A DNA stretch of 64,000 bases from contig CADCHI010000002.1 in the NCBI GenBank assembly GCA_902801165.1, positions 1-64,000 on the forward strand, read 5' to 3'. Shown in pieces: positions 35,176-43,537 of this stretch. The translations under genes were made by a program, and so were the position numbers. The stretch is from an uncultured Eubacteriales bacterium. GTDB lineage: Bacteria > Bacillota > Clostridia > Christensenellales > Aristaeellaceae. Under the pieces are notes generated by a model. It searched no databases, had not been told where the DNA came from, and saw only the letters and a list, made by a program, of their open reading frames with translations. Positions within the stretch are counted from its first letter, which is position 1, and each line of letters opens with the position of its first letter.

Positions 35176-35889
35176 ATGATCCTGAAGATATTGGGCTGCA
35201 ACGGTCCCTACCCCGCCCCCGGAGCCGCCTGTTCGGGCTATCTCCTGACCAGCGACAGCGGCAACACCCGCATCCTGATCGACTGCGGCCCGGGCGTCCT
35301 CGCCCAGCTGATGGCGGAGGGCGGCCCGGATTCCCTGGACGCCGTGCTGCTGAGCCATCTGCACTACGACCACATGTCCGACATGCTGCCGATGCAGTAC
35401 GCGCTGCAATTCCGCCGCCGCGCCACGCCGCTGCCTGTCTATGCGCCTGCCACGCCGGAGCCGGTGCGGGCGCTGCTGGACTGCCCCCAGTTCGACGTGT
35501 GGCCCGCGGAGGACTGCACCATCGGCGAGATGCGCGTCAGCTTTACCCCGGCGCGGCATCCCGTGGAGACCAACGCCATCGCCGTGGAGTGCGACGGCGC
35601 GCGGTTTGTGTTCACCGGCGATTCCAACACCGACGCGCTGGTGGAGCTGTTCTGCGAATGCGCGGACCTGCTGCTGGCGGACTGCGGCCTTTCCGAGGCC
35701 GACCACAGCCTGACCTCCCCCCACTACTCGGCGAAGCTCTGCGGCGCGCTGGCGAAGAACGCCCACGCGGCGCGGCTGCTGCTGACCCACCTGAACCCGA
35801 AATACGACCCCCAGGCGCTCCTGGCCGAGGCCCGGGAGGTTTATCCCGACGCGGAGCTCGCCGTTCAGGGCGAGAGCTATGCCATCTGA
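35176..35889 (+). CDS. MBL-fold metallo-hydrolase (YhfI/RNase Z-like)
   Basis: Protein of 237 residues with the metallo-beta-lactamase signature LSHLHYDHMSDM and further ligands in FTPARHPVETNA, FTGDSNTD and LLTHLNPKYD. Begins MILKILGCNGPYPAPGAACS, as in YhfI-type hydrolases related to RNase Z. The substrate is unknown. GAGGTG lies 9 bases upstream of the ATG at 35176; the frame opens earlier but lacks a site. The next gene, comEC, starts 10 bases after its stop. Confidence 0.88.
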   Translation: MILKILGCNGPYPAPGAACSGYLLTSDSGNTRILIDCGPGVLAQLMAEGGPDSLDAVLLSHLHYDHMSDMLPMQYALQFRRRATPLPVYAPATPEPVRALLDCPQFDVWPAEDCTIGEMRVSFTPARHPVETNAIAVECDGARFVFTGDSNTDALVELFCECADLLLADCGLSEADHSLTSPHYSAKLCGALAKNAHAARLLLTHLNPKYDPQALLAEAREVYPDAELAVQGESYAI

Positions 35890-35898
35890 TCGCGCGCC

Positions 35899-38271
35899 AT
35901 GAAGGGCAAGGGCTTCATCGCAAGGCAGTACCGGGCAAGGCCGCTGTGCTGCGCCGCCACCGCGTTTCTGGCGGGGCTGATCCTGGCGCAGGCATTCACC
36001 CTGCCCGCATGGCCCTGCGCGGCCGCCGCGGCGGTGCTGGCGGTATCCACAATCGCCCTGCGCAAGCGCCGGCGGTTTCGCGCGGCGCTCGTGCTGCTGC
36101 TGGCCTGCGCCTGCGGCGCGGCCCGCTATGCCTTCGCGCTGGAAGCGCTCCGGCCCACCGAGACCCGCTACTCCGTGGAAATGGTCGGAAGAGTCGCTTC
36201 CGAGCCCTTCGTCAACGACAACGGACGGACCGTCTGCCGCTTCCGGCTGGAGAGCACTGACGGCGAGCCCTCGGACCTCGCCCTTCGCCTGTACCTTCGC
36301 GGCGATCCCGAATCACTTTCGCAGGTCGCCTACGGCCAGCGGCTCAGCCTGAAGGGGCATATCTGGAAGGCGGACCCGGTCACCAACCCCTACGAGTTTG
36401 ACTTCGGCGCGTACCTCACCCGCAAGGGCTTCAACGGCTACGCCACGGCAAAGTCCGAGGACGTCTCGATCCTCGACACACGCCGGGACGTCCAAAGCCT
36501 GGTCATCGCGGCCCGAAGCGCCGTTTCAAGCCGCATCGACCGGCTGTTCCCGAAGGGCGCACCGATGATGCGGGCCCTGGTGTTGGGCGACCGCAGCCAG
36601 CTGAGCGACGAACTCCGCGCGGCCCTGAGCCGCACCGGCACAGCCCACCTGATCAGCATCTCGGGCCTTCACGTCACCCTGCTGGCCGGGGTCCTCGCGC
36701 TGATCTTCAGCCGGTTCATGACCCGGCGCTGGGCCAATTTCCTGGCGATGCTGTTCCTCCTGCCCTACGGGGCCCTTGTGGGCTTCAACGCGCCATTCAT
36801 CCGCGCGCTGATCACCTTCGCCCTGGTCTGCGGCGCGCCGCTGGCCGGGCGGCCCAGCGATTCCGCCACGCGGCTCGCCGCCGCGCTGACGCTCTACCTG
36901 CTGTTCAAGCCTCTGGACGTGGCGGATACCAGCTTCGTGCTCTCCTATGCCGCCTCCGCGGGCATCGTGCTGCTGAATCCGCCGCTGATGGCTCTGCTGG
37001 GCGTGGATAAGCTGCGCGGCCGTCCCCGGGGCAGTCGCGGCGCGAGGCTCCTTCGCAGGAGTCTGCGCTACATGGCGGAGCTTTTGTGCACCTCCCTGGC
37101 AGCCCAGCTGGCCACCCTGCCCTTCGTCATCGCTTTCTTCGGCGTCCAATCGCTGATCTCGCTGCCCGCCAACCTGGTCTGCGTGCCGCTGTGCATGCTG
37201 GGATTCCTGCTGGGACTGGCGATGCTGGCGGTTTCCCTGATCGCGCCGCCCCTGGCCGCGTGGATGGCGCTTGTTCCCGACGCGCTGTTCCAGGCGCTGA
37301 ACGCCGTCACGCGCTTAAGCGCGGACCTGCCTGCCGCCGTCGTGCGGGTGGGCCGTTACGCGCCGCTGCTGGTGCTCCTGCACTGGTTCGTCGTGCTGGC
37401 CGCCTCCGAGCTGAGCCGCGTGCCACTGCGGCTGCGCAAGTTCATGCCCTTCGCGCTGGTGCTGGTCGCCGGCTGCGCCTCCCTCGTCACCTTCCTGAAC
37501 GCCTGGGACTTCGGCATCACCTTCCTCGACGCCGGCCAGGCGGACAGCGCCGTCGTGCGCACCCGGGGCCATACCTACCTGATCGACGCCGGGGACACCT
37601 ATACGCCCACCGCGGACTACCTGAACGCCACTTGCCTGCACCTGGACGGCGTGGTGCTAAGCCATCCCCACCAGGATCACGCCGGCGGCCTTCTGAGCGT
37701 GCTCGAGACCTTCAAGCCTGACGCTATCTACATTCCCCGGGGCTGGTTCGAGCAGGACATCGCCTCCCAGGCGGTGATCGACGGCATCGAGCGGGCGCGG
37801 GCCATGGGCGTCGAGATCATAGAGCTCTCCACCGGCGACGCGCTGGCGCTCTCCCGAACCGCGACGCTCACCGTGTACTCCCCGGACGCCGATGCGCTGC
37901 CTGACAACGCAAACGACCTGTCCCTGCTGACATTGATTGCCTGCGACGGGCAGTCGGCGCTGTTCACCGGCGACCTGTCCGCGGAGGGCGAGCCGGAGGT
38001 CATTCCCGACACGGACATTCTTAAGGTGGCCCACCACGGCTCCGCGAAGGGCACCAGCCAGCGGTTCCTGGATGCCGCCGCGCCGGAGATCGCAGTGATT
38101 TCCGTCGGGGAGAACAACTACGGCCATCCCGCCGAAGAGACGCTGGAAAAGCTGGCGGACATCGGCGCCGACGTCTACCAGACCCGGGACTATGGCGCCG
38201 TCACACTCACCTATCGCCGCGGAGCGTGGCGGGTGAACACCTATCTGGAGGCACCCAATGAAGTGGAATGA
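35899..38271 (+). CDS. comEC: ComEC/Rec2 competence DNA channel
   Basis: Polytopic membrane protein of 790 residues that transports single-stranded DNA in natural transformation. An N-terminal DUF4131 (OB-like) region with helices at about 18-75 is followed by the Competence domain (ALVLGDRSQLS, LISISGLHVTLLAGVLAL) with many helices and a C-terminal MBL domain (FLDAGQADSAVV, LSHPHQDHAGG, LFTGDLS, VAHHGSAKGTS). All three domains are complete. No clear ribosome binding site precedes the ATG, suggesting coupling to the MBL gene. comEA is not adjacent. In Clostridia comEC is common even where transformation is unproven. It overlaps holA by 14 bases. Confidence 0.93.
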   Translation: MKGKGFIARQYRARPLCCAATAFLAGLILAQAFTLPAWPCAAAAAVLAVSTIALRKRRRFRAALVLLLACACGAARYAFALEALRPTETRYSVEMVGRVASEPFVNDNGRTVCRFRLESTDGEPSDLALRLYLRGDPESLSQVAYGQRLSLKGHIWKADPVTNPYEFDFGAYLTRKGFNGYATAKSEDVSILDTRRDVQSLVIAARSAVSSRIDRLFPKGAPMMRALVLGDRSQLSDELRAALSRTGTAHLISISGLHVTLLAGVLALIFSRFMTRRWANFLAMLFLLPYGALVGFNAPFIRALITFALVCGAPLAGRPSDSATRLAAALTLYLLFKPLDVADTSFVLSYAASAGIVLLNPPLMALLGVDKLRGRPRGSRGARLLRRSLRYMAELLCTSLAAQLATLPFVIAFFGVQSLISLPANLVCVPLCMLGFLLGLAMLAVSLIAPPLAAWMALVPDALFQALNAVTRLSADLPAAVVRVGRYAPLLVLLHWFVVLAASELSRVPLRLRKFMPFALVLVAGCASLVTFLNAWDFGITFLDAGQADSAVVRTRGHTYLIDAGDTYTPTADYLNATCLHLDGVVLSHPHQDHAGGLLSVLETFKPDAIYIPRGWFEQDIASQAVIDGIERARAMGVEIIELSTGDALALSRTATLTVYSPDADALPDNANDLSLLTLIACDGQSALFTGDLSAEGEPEVIPDTDILKVAHHGSAKGTSQRFLDAAAPEIAVISVGENNYGHPAEETLEKLADIGADVYQTRDYGAVTLTYRRGAWRVNTYLEAPNEVE

Positions 38272-39283
38272 GTTTTACCAGGCCCTGAAGGACGGCAGCC
38301 TGAGCTCCGTCTATCTGTTCACCGGCCCGGAGGAATACGTCAAGCGGGAGGCCCTCGAGGCGCTGCGCGGCAAGCTGCTGCCGCCGGGACTGGAAGCGCT
38401 GAACGACACCACGCTGGAAGGCGCGACCGCCCAGCAGATCACCGACGCGGCGGAGACGCTGCCGATGATGTGCGAGAGGCGCGTCGTCGTCGTGCGCGAC
38501 TGGGCGCCGCTGATGCCCGGCAAGTCGAAGAACGAGGAAGCCGAGACGGAGTGGATGTCGAAGTGGCTGGAGCATCCGCCGGAGAGCTGCGCGCTGGTGT
38601 TCTACATGCGCGGCGAGCCGGATGGCCGCAAGAAGATGACGACGACGCTCAAGAAGAAGGCGGAGGTCGTCAGCTTCGACCTGCTGACGGACGCGGAGCT
38701 CTCCCGCTGGTGCGCTTCCCGGCTGAAGCCCCGGGGCAAGAAGCTCTCCGCCTCCGCACTGAACACCCTCACTTACATGGCGGGCCGGGAGCTCACCCGG
38801 CTGAGCGGCGAGCTGGACAAGCTTGCCGCCTATGTGGGCGAGGACCGGACGGAGATCACAGAGGCGGATATCCGGGAGATCGTGTCCGCGTCCCTGGAAT
38901 ACAATGTCTTTGAACTGCTCAACAGCCTGCTTGCGGGCGATTTGAAGAAGGGACAGCAGACCGTCAACAGCCTGCTCCAGGGCGGGCAGACCACCATGGG
39001 CCTTCTGGCCATGCTCACCCGGCAGATTCGCCAGCTGACCCACATGAAGTGTGCGCTGGACGCCGGCAAGCCGGTCCAGGTCGTCCAGGAGCAGTTGAAG
39101 CTGCACCCCTACGCCGCCAAGCAGACTGCGCGGCAGTGCGCCAGGCTCTCCGCCCGGTGGCTGACGGGCCTGTATGAGCAGTGCGTGGAATTCGACTATG
39201 CCGTCAAGAACGGCCGCCTGCGGGACCGGGACGCGCTGGATGCGTTGATTCTGCAAATCGCCCTTGCTGACAGGCGAAACTGA
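38258..39283 (+). CDS. holA: DNA polymerase III subunit delta
   Basis: Clamp-loader subunit of 341 residues that opens the sliding clamp. The N-terminal AAA+-like domain (YLFTGPEEYVKREALEALR, MMCERRVVVVRDW, CALVFYMRGEPDGRKK) lacks a functional Walker A, as usual for delta. The middle and C-terminal domains read SASLEYNVFELLNSLLAGD and LLAMLTRQIRQL. GGAGG precedes the ATG, which overlaps the comEC end. The comEC-holA pair is widely conserved in Bacillota. Confidence 0.94.
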   Translation: MKWNEFYQALKDGSLSSVYLFTGPEEYVKREALEALRGKLLPPGLEALNDTTLEGATAQQITDAAETLPMMCERRVVVVRDWAPLMPGKSKNEEAETEWMSKWLEHPPESCALVFYMRGEPDGRKKMTTTLKKKAEVVSFDLLTDAELSRWCASRLKPRGKKLSASALNTLTYMAGRELTRLSGELDKLAAYVGEDRTEITEADIREIVSASLEYNVFELLNSLLAGDLKKGQQTVNSLLQGGQTTMGLLAMLTRQIRQLTHMKCALDAGKPVQVVQEQLKLHPYAAKQTARQCARLSARWLTGLYEQCVEFDYAVKNGRLRDRDALDALILQIALADRRN

Positions 39284-39292
39284 TGCTATAAT
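39264..39292 (+). promoter_or_regulatory. Promoter of the secreted-protein gene
   Basis: TTGCTG (39264-39269) and TATAAT (39287-39292), 17 bases apart, with extended -10 TG at 39284. It overlaps the end of holA. Confidence 0.65.
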
Positions 39293-39387
39293 AATATCGA
39301 TGGAACCATTTTGCGCGACGACGCATCTAACCAATAAAACAAGACGCGCTGTCGCCCCAGTCGACTCCGTCCATGGAGGTGTTTTCC

Positions 39388-39852
39388 GTGAAAAAGACGC
39401 TGTGCCTGCTATTGGCCGCGCTGCTGTTCGCCGCGACCGCCTTTGCCGCGCCGCAGCTGTCCTCCGGCCTGATCAGCAGCGCGAAGCAGGCCGTTAAGTA
39501 CCTCAGCTCCGGGGAATACGAGCGCCTGGTGACGCTGCTGCCCTTCTCGGACGTCGCGCCCAGCGCCTCCGAATGGGAGAACTTCGCCGCGAACTACTCC
39601 AGCCTCACCGGCGCGCAGCAGGACTACGCCGTCGCCTACTGGACCGGATCGGTGTGGAAGATCGCCGTGCCCGTGCAGGTGCCTGACAGCGGCACCGTGG
39701 AGGTCCTCACCCTCGCCAGCGAGGACGGCAGCACCTTCTGCGGCTACCGCTACGCCACCTGGTCCCAGGTGGAAGCCGAGTACGCCGGGTGCGACCACGT
39801 CCTTTGGGACAAGGAATATGTCGGTGGCGCGCCGACGGTCGTAGCGGATTGA
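39388..39852 (+). CDS. Secreted hypothetical protein, 154 residues
   Basis: Signal peptide at 1-20 (KKTLCLLLAALLFAATAFA) followed by a mature domain of about 130 residues rich in Tyr, Ser and Ala: AKQAVKYLSSGEYERLVTLL, then NFAANYSSLTGAQQDYAVAY. The pattern resembles small secreted helical domains with a beta C-terminus, but I do not recognise the family. The start is the GTG at 39388, 8 bases after GGAGG; an upstream ATG overlaps that site. It is a monocistronic gene with its own promoter and terminator. Confidence 0.75.
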   Translation: MKKTLCLLLAALLFAATAFAAPQLSSGLISSAKQAVKYLSSGEYERLVTLLPFSDVAPSASEWENFAANYSSLTGAQQDYAVAYWTGSVWKIAVPVQVPDSGTVEVLTLASEDGSTFCGYRYATWSQVEAEYAGCDHVLWDKEYVGGAPTVVAD

Positions 39853-39882
39853 AACTAAAGCTCATCAGCCAAACAGCATATG

Positions 39883-39916
39883 AAAAGGCCCATGCCGTTT
39901 TCGGCACGGGCCTTTT
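39883..39916. terminator. Bidirectional terminator between secreted-protein gene and yebC
   Basis: AAAAGGCCCATGCCG and CGGCACGGGCCTTTT (one mismatch) form a long stem with a 4-base loop. A and T flanks make it work in both directions. Confidence 0.85.
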
Positions 39917-39932
39917 ACATGAGTCCTCAGGG

Positions 39933-40685
39933 TCAGTCGTCCTCTTCCTCGTCCTCGGGCAGCTCGGCGTCGTGATAGACGTTCTCGGTGTCGTCGTACT
40001 CCTCCAGCCAGTCCAACAGGCGGGTGACCTTCTGCACGCTCTCCTCGTCCGGCAGGGCGGTGGTGGAGGTGGGCAGCATGGCGCGCTCGGCGGACAGGAA
40101 GGTGCAGCCGGCGTTCTCCAGGTTGTCACGCACCTGTGAGAAGTCGTTGGGGTCGGTGTAGATGACGGCGGAATCCTCGTTGTACTCCACGTCGTCCGCG
40201 CCGGCATCCAGGGCCAGCATGGTGAGCTCATCCTCATCCATGCCCTTGGAGTTGTCGATGACGATGACGCCCTTGCGCTCGAACTTCCAGGACACGCAGC
40301 CGGTGGCGCCCAGGGAGCCGCCGCACTTGTCAAAGATGTGGCGCACTTCGCTGGCGGTGCGGTTCAGGTTGTCGGTGACCATCTCCACGATCACGGCGAC
40401 GCCGCAGGGCGCGTAGCCCTCATAGGTGACCTCCTTGTAGTTTGAGGACTCACCTTCGCCAGCGGCCTTCTTGATGGAGCGCTGGATGTTGTCATTGGGC
40501 ATGTTGGCCGCCTTCGCCTTGGCGATAACGTCCTTCAGCTTGCTGTTCAGCGCGGGGTCGGCGCTGCCGCCGGTCTTCACGGCGATGACAATTTCACGGC
40601 CAATCTTGGTGAAAATCTTGCCCTTCGCGGCATCCGTCTTGGCCTTCTTATTCTTGATGGTTGACCATTTGTTATGTCCGGACAT
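39933..40685 (-). CDS. YebC/PmpR family regulatory protein
   Basis: Protein of 250 residues of the YebC/TACO1 family. N-terminus MSGHNKWSTIKNKKAKTDA is diagnostic, followed by KIGREIVIAVKTGG, NMPNDNIQRSIKKA and YEGYAPCGVAVIVE. Members were described as DNA-binding regulators; YebC-type proteins also help ribosomes pass polyproline stretches. The acidic C-terminus (PEDEEEDD) is usual. Start is ATG 40685 after GGGAGGG; the frame runs farther upstream but crosses the promoter. Confidence 0.93.
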   Translation of the reverse strand: MSGHNKWSTIKNKKAKTDAAKGKIFTKIGREIVIAVKTGGSADPALNSKLKDVIAKAKAANMPNDNIQRSIKKAAGEGESSNYKEVTYEGYAPCGVAVIVEMVTDNLNRTASEVRHIFDKCGGSLGATGCVSWKFERKGVIVIDNSKGMDEDELTMLALDAGADDVEYNEDSAVIYTDPNDFSQVRDNLENAGCTFLSAERAMLPTSTTALPDEESVQKVTRLLDWLEEYDDTENVYHDAELPEDEEEDD

Positions 40686-40715
40686 GGACAATCCCTCCCA
40701 GTATCGAATGGTTAT

Positions 40716-40745
40716 ATGATAACACAAACAGGCTGGAATCGTCAA
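40716..40745 (-). promoter_or_regulatory. Promoter of yebC
   Basis: TTGACG (40745-40740) and TATCAT (40721-40716), 18 bases apart on the minus strand. A TATAAT (40757-40762) on the plus strand may serve the divergent recX gene, with no clear -35. Confidence 0.6.
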
Positions 40746-40803
40746 GAAAATCAGCCTATAATTAATAAAGAGGATATAAATTTTCTGCGAGGAGGCGGCA
40801 AGA

Positions 40804-41421
40804 ATGGCCATCGTGACGGGCATCGAGGCGACCCGAACCCGGGTGATCGTCTATGCGGACGGTTCGGAGCTGGCGCGGCTCCAGAAGGCGCACTTCGACA
40901 AGTGCCGGCTGGAGGAGGGCGAGGAATTCGACCCGGAGCAGTGGATCGACCGGATTGCCGCCGCTCAGTTTGCTGACGCCTATGAGGCCGCGCTGACGAG
41001 CCTCGATTTCTGTGCCCGGTCCGCGAAGGAGCTGTCCAACACCCTGAAGCGCAAGGGCTTCGTCCAGCCCGCCATCGAAGCGACCGTTGAACGGCTGCGG
41101 GACGCGGGCCTGATCGACGATGCCCAGTACGCCCGACGCATGGCCGAGAGCCAGACGCGCAAGCCCGTGGGCGTCTATGCCTTCAAGCGCAAGCTGATGT
41201 CCAAGGGCATCTCTGAAGACGACGCGCAGGAGGCCCTCGCCGCCTTCGACGATGACCAGCAGCGCGCTGCCTGTCGAGTCGCCGCCGAGAAGCTCTGGCG
41301 CAAGTACGAAGCCCTCCCCCGCCGCGAGGCCCGGGCCAAGCTGTCCCAGGCCCTGGCACGGCGAGGCTTCGGGTGGGACGCAATAGAGTCAGTTTTAGAC
41401 GATTTGGTGGAATCATTTTGA
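40804..41421 (+). CDS. recX: Regulatory protein RecX
   Basis: Inhibitor or modulator of RecA filaments, 205 residues, helical repeats throughout. Family segments: YEAALTSLDFCARSAKELSN, LKRKGFVQPAIEATVERLRD, GLIDDAQYARRMAES and GVYAFKRKLMSKGISEDD. GAGGAGG precedes the ATG by 8 bases. recA is not in the window. Its TGA stop lies inside an inverted-repeat element, so the last codons may derive from an insertion; the protein length is normal nevertheless. Confidence 0.9.
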   Translation: MAIVTGIEATRTRVIVYADGSELARLQKAHFDKCRLEEGEEFDPEQWIDRIAAAQFADAYEAALTSLDFCARSAKELSNTLKRKGFVQPAIEATVERLRDAGLIDDAQYARRMAESQTRKPVGVYAFKRKLMSKGISEDDAQEALAAFDDDQQRAACRVAAEKLWRKYEALPRREARAKLSQALARRGFGWDAIESVLDDLVESF

Positions 41422-41526
41422 GTGTGGAATGTGGAGTGTGGAGTTGAAGGAACGCCTATGATCCGTCATCCTCAATCAATAAAAATCCGCAAGGATTTCC
41501 TCCTGAACTCCTCACTCCACACTCAA
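41416..41526. repeat. Inverted-repeat element at the 3' end of recX
   Basis: The ends are inverted copies: TTTTGAGTGTGGA at 41416 and its complement at 41526, extended with gaps by GGAGTT/AACTCC and GAAGGA-like/TCCTCC-like matches. The left arm has three tandem TGTGGA-type units. An inner hairpin AATCC-GCAA-GGATT lies at about 41484-41497. There is no coding potential. The about 111-base size and terminal repeats resemble a MITE or a dispersed palindromic repeat. It supplies the recX stop codon and abuts a terminator. Confidence 0.65.
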
Positions 41527-41556
41527 AAAGCCCTTCGCTCACGCGAGGGGCTTTTG
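41525..41556. terminator. Bidirectional terminator between recX and the HD-domain gene
   Basis: AAAAGCCCTTCGC and GCGAGGGGCTTTT form a stem with a 4-base loop, flanked by A and T runs. It overlaps the last codons of the minus-strand HD gene. Confidence 0.8.
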
Positions 41557-42117
41557 TTCGGATCCTGCAATTTTAGTCTCCGTCTCCTGCCGTATGGCGG
41601 CGCGGAGTTCTTTCATGTAATCGGAGAAGGCCACGCGGTCATAGGCGTAGGTGCGGTTGAGTTCGTACTCGTGGGGTTCCCAGGTGGATATGTCGGACTC
41701 GTTGTGCTGGATCACGGCCTCCAGGCTGTCCATGGCCTTGTAGATCCTCGCCTCGAGGGTCTCACGGGCCGCCATCTCGTCGTACAGCGCGCGCATCTCG
41801 GTTTTAAAGGGCTCGGGCAGCGTGTCCACCCACCGGTAGAGCAGCTCTTCCTTCTTCGCCTCGTCCGATTCCTTTTTCATGAACACGGGGATGTCGCCGG
41901 TGAAGCACTCCCCCAGATCGTGGATCAGGCACATCTTGTAGATCTTCTCCATGTCGGCCTCGGGAAACTCGTCCGACACGAAGTAGGCCATCAGCGTCAT
42001 GCGCCAGCTGTGCTCGGCCACGTCCTCGCGGCGGCCACCGGAGGTCCAGCAGTGGCGCGGGGTGTCCTTCAACCGTTCGGCGACATGCATGGCTTTGAGC
42101 AGTTCGTCAGGCTTCAT
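41539..42117 (-). CDS. HD-domain phosphohydrolase (YfbR/HDDC2-like 5'-deoxynucleotidase)
   Basis: Protein of 192 residues with HD-domain metal ligands: His in EDVAEHSWRM, HD in CLIHDLGECFTGD, and the distal Asp in MDSLEAVIQHNE. Closest in pattern to YfbR/HDDC2 5'-deoxynucleotidases that hydrolyse dNMPs. It begins 3 bases after thyX with GGAGG near the thyX stop, so both are co-expressed; a dNMP phosphatase next to thymidylate synthase fits control of dUMP/dTMP pools. The stop codon falls in the terminator stem. Confidence 0.85.
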   Translation of the reverse strand: MKPDELLKAMHVAERLKDTPRHCWTSGGRREDVAEHSWRMTLMAYFVSDEFPEADMEKIYKMCLIHDLGECFTGDIPVFMKKESDEAKKEELLYRWVDTLPEPFKTEMRALYDEMAARETLEARIYKAMDSLEAVIQHNESDISTWEPHEYELNRTYAYDRVAFSDYMKELRAAIRQETETKIAGSEQKPLA

Positions 42118-42120
42118 GCT

Positions 42121-43416
42121 TCATTCCTCCCAGGCGTTCTTGTAGGGATGGCCGCAGCTCATCCTGCCCTCGGGACAGGGGCCGTAGACGCAGCTGGGGC
42201 CGAGGCGGGTGAAGACCTTCGGCTCCCGGTCTGCCAGCAGCTTGAGCATCCTCCACGCCACGCCCTGGATCTCCCACTGGGCCCGGCGGCAGGTGCGCAG
42301 CTTCATGAAGTGGATCATTTCGCGCAGGTTCATGGAGATCATCAGGTCCAGCTGGTGGCCGCTCATGGCGAAGTAGGAAACATCCTCCATGACCATGCCC
42401 AGGGCCAGCGCTTTCTTCGCCGCAACGGTCTGGGCCTCGAAGGCGCGGCGATAGATGGCCTCGGCCTCAGGAATGGCCCTCACGGTCTCCGGCAGCACGT
42501 AGTCCCCCTCCGCCAGCGCGCGGGACACCGGCGGCACCAGCAGCGACACCATGCGGTGCCGGGTGAAGTGTGTCACGCAGGCCAGCGACACGCGCTTCAC
42601 CCTGAAGGTGTAATGCAGCATCTCCAGCTCCCGGGGGCGGGCGTCGGTGAACCTGAGGTGTTCACGTCCCGTAAAGCCGCACATGGCGTCCAGGAAGGCC
42701 TTGGTGTCTTTGGGGGCGTCGATCAGCTCAGCATCACCCACACGATCTATACCTTTGATGATCTCACCGGGCAGCGGAAGCGGCTGGTAATGAGGATAGC
42801 GCTTGGCCTCGCCGTCGATCACGCCGGGGTACAGCCTGTCGAACTGTTCCTTCAACTGGCCGCCCAGCGCTTCGATCTCCGGGAAGCCCTTCCCCCGCCC
42901 GTACAGCATGGCGCAGATCAGGCCGATCAGCTCCCGGGCGTCTACGGTCATGAAGAAGTTGCTGCGCAGGCTGTAGGGCAGCACGAACCGGGCGTCCTCC
43001 TTGGGCACGCCCAGGGCCATCAGCTGCTCGTAGTCCGCGAAGCGCGCCTTCATGGCTTCCTCGAAGCGCATGCGCTGCGCCTCCGTCAGGCGCTCCGGCG
43101 CCACGAAACCGGCCTCGGAAAAGTCCACGTAGCGGCGGGACTTCACCGTAAAGGAGGCCAGTCGGCACTCGATGACGAACTGCTCCACCAGCACCGACAC
43201 GTCGTCAAAGGCGATACCGAAGGTCTGGTGCTCGATGACGGACTTGTGCCCGGAGGCGAGCACCTTGTTCACCAGCCGAAGGTCCTTCTCGTCGCCGTGG
43301 CTCTTGTCGTATATCTCCATCGCCGTGCCCTGCTGGGTCGAAATCCTCGCCGAGGAGGCCACGACGCGCAGCGCGTCCGCGTTGCTCACGACGATGATGG
43401 CTCTGCTCTTGTTCAC
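42121..43416 (-). CDS. thyX: FAD-dependent thymidylate synthase, two-domain form
   Basis: Flavin-dependent dUMP methylation enzyme; 431 residues, about twice the classic ThyX. The N-terminal half reads SGHKSVIEHQTFGIAFDDVS and CRLASFTVKSRRYVDF, a degenerate copy of the ThyX motif. The C-terminal half carries the better-kept RHRMVSLLVPPVSR and the SGHQLDLMISMNLREMIHFM segment. The end is Cys-rich (CVYGPCPEGRMSCGHPY), possibly metal-binding. Such tandem-domain proteins occur in Clostridia and are annotated as thymidylate synthase; activity is inferred. Start is the GTG at 43416 after GAGGG; an ATG 30 bases upstream has no site. Confidence 0.85.
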   Translation of the reverse strand: MNKSRAIIVVSNADALRVVASSARISTQQGTAMEIYDKSHGDEKDLRLVNKVLASGHKSVIEHQTFGIAFDDVSVLVEQFVIECRLASFTVKSRRYVDFSEAGFVAPERLTEAQRMRFEEAMKARFADYEQLMALGVPKEDARFVLPYSLRSNFFMTVDARELIGLICAMLYGRGKGFPEIEALGGQLKEQFDRLYPGVIDGEAKRYPHYQPLPLPGEIIKGIDRVGDAELIDAPKDTKAFLDAMCGFTGREHLRFTDARPRELEMLHYTFRVKRVSLACVTHFTRHRMVSLLVPPVSRALAEGDYVLPETVRAIPEAEAIYRRAFEAQTVAAKKALALGMVMEDVSYFAMSGHQLDLMISMNLREMIHFMKLRTCRRAQWEIQGVAWRMLKLLADREPKVFTRLGPSCVYGPCPEGRMSCGHPYKNAWEE

Positions 43417-43471
43417 TTTAATCCCTCGCAATTTCATTCTACCCATTAGGGTATAGTTATCTTTATTATAT

Positions 43472-43503
43472 CACAGGCAGCGACGTTTGTGTCGCTGCCT
43501 GTG
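43472..43503. terminator. Perfect hairpin between symporter and thyX
   Basis: A 13-bp perfect stem (CACAGGCAGCGAC/GTCGCTGCCTGTG) with a 6-base loop, 34 bases after the symporter stop. On the minus strand it runs directly into TATAAT (43470-43465), a likely -10 for thyX, and no T-run follows, so it may act on both termination and thyX start. Confidence 0.5.
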
Positions 43504-43537
43504 AATTTTACACTGTGTTCTATGTCAAAAGCCGAAA

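Noticed and set aside
41422..43449. 675-codon plus-strand open frame opposite the HD and thyX genes
   Set aside because: Shadow of two real minus-strand genes; it also crosses the inverted-repeat element and terminator.
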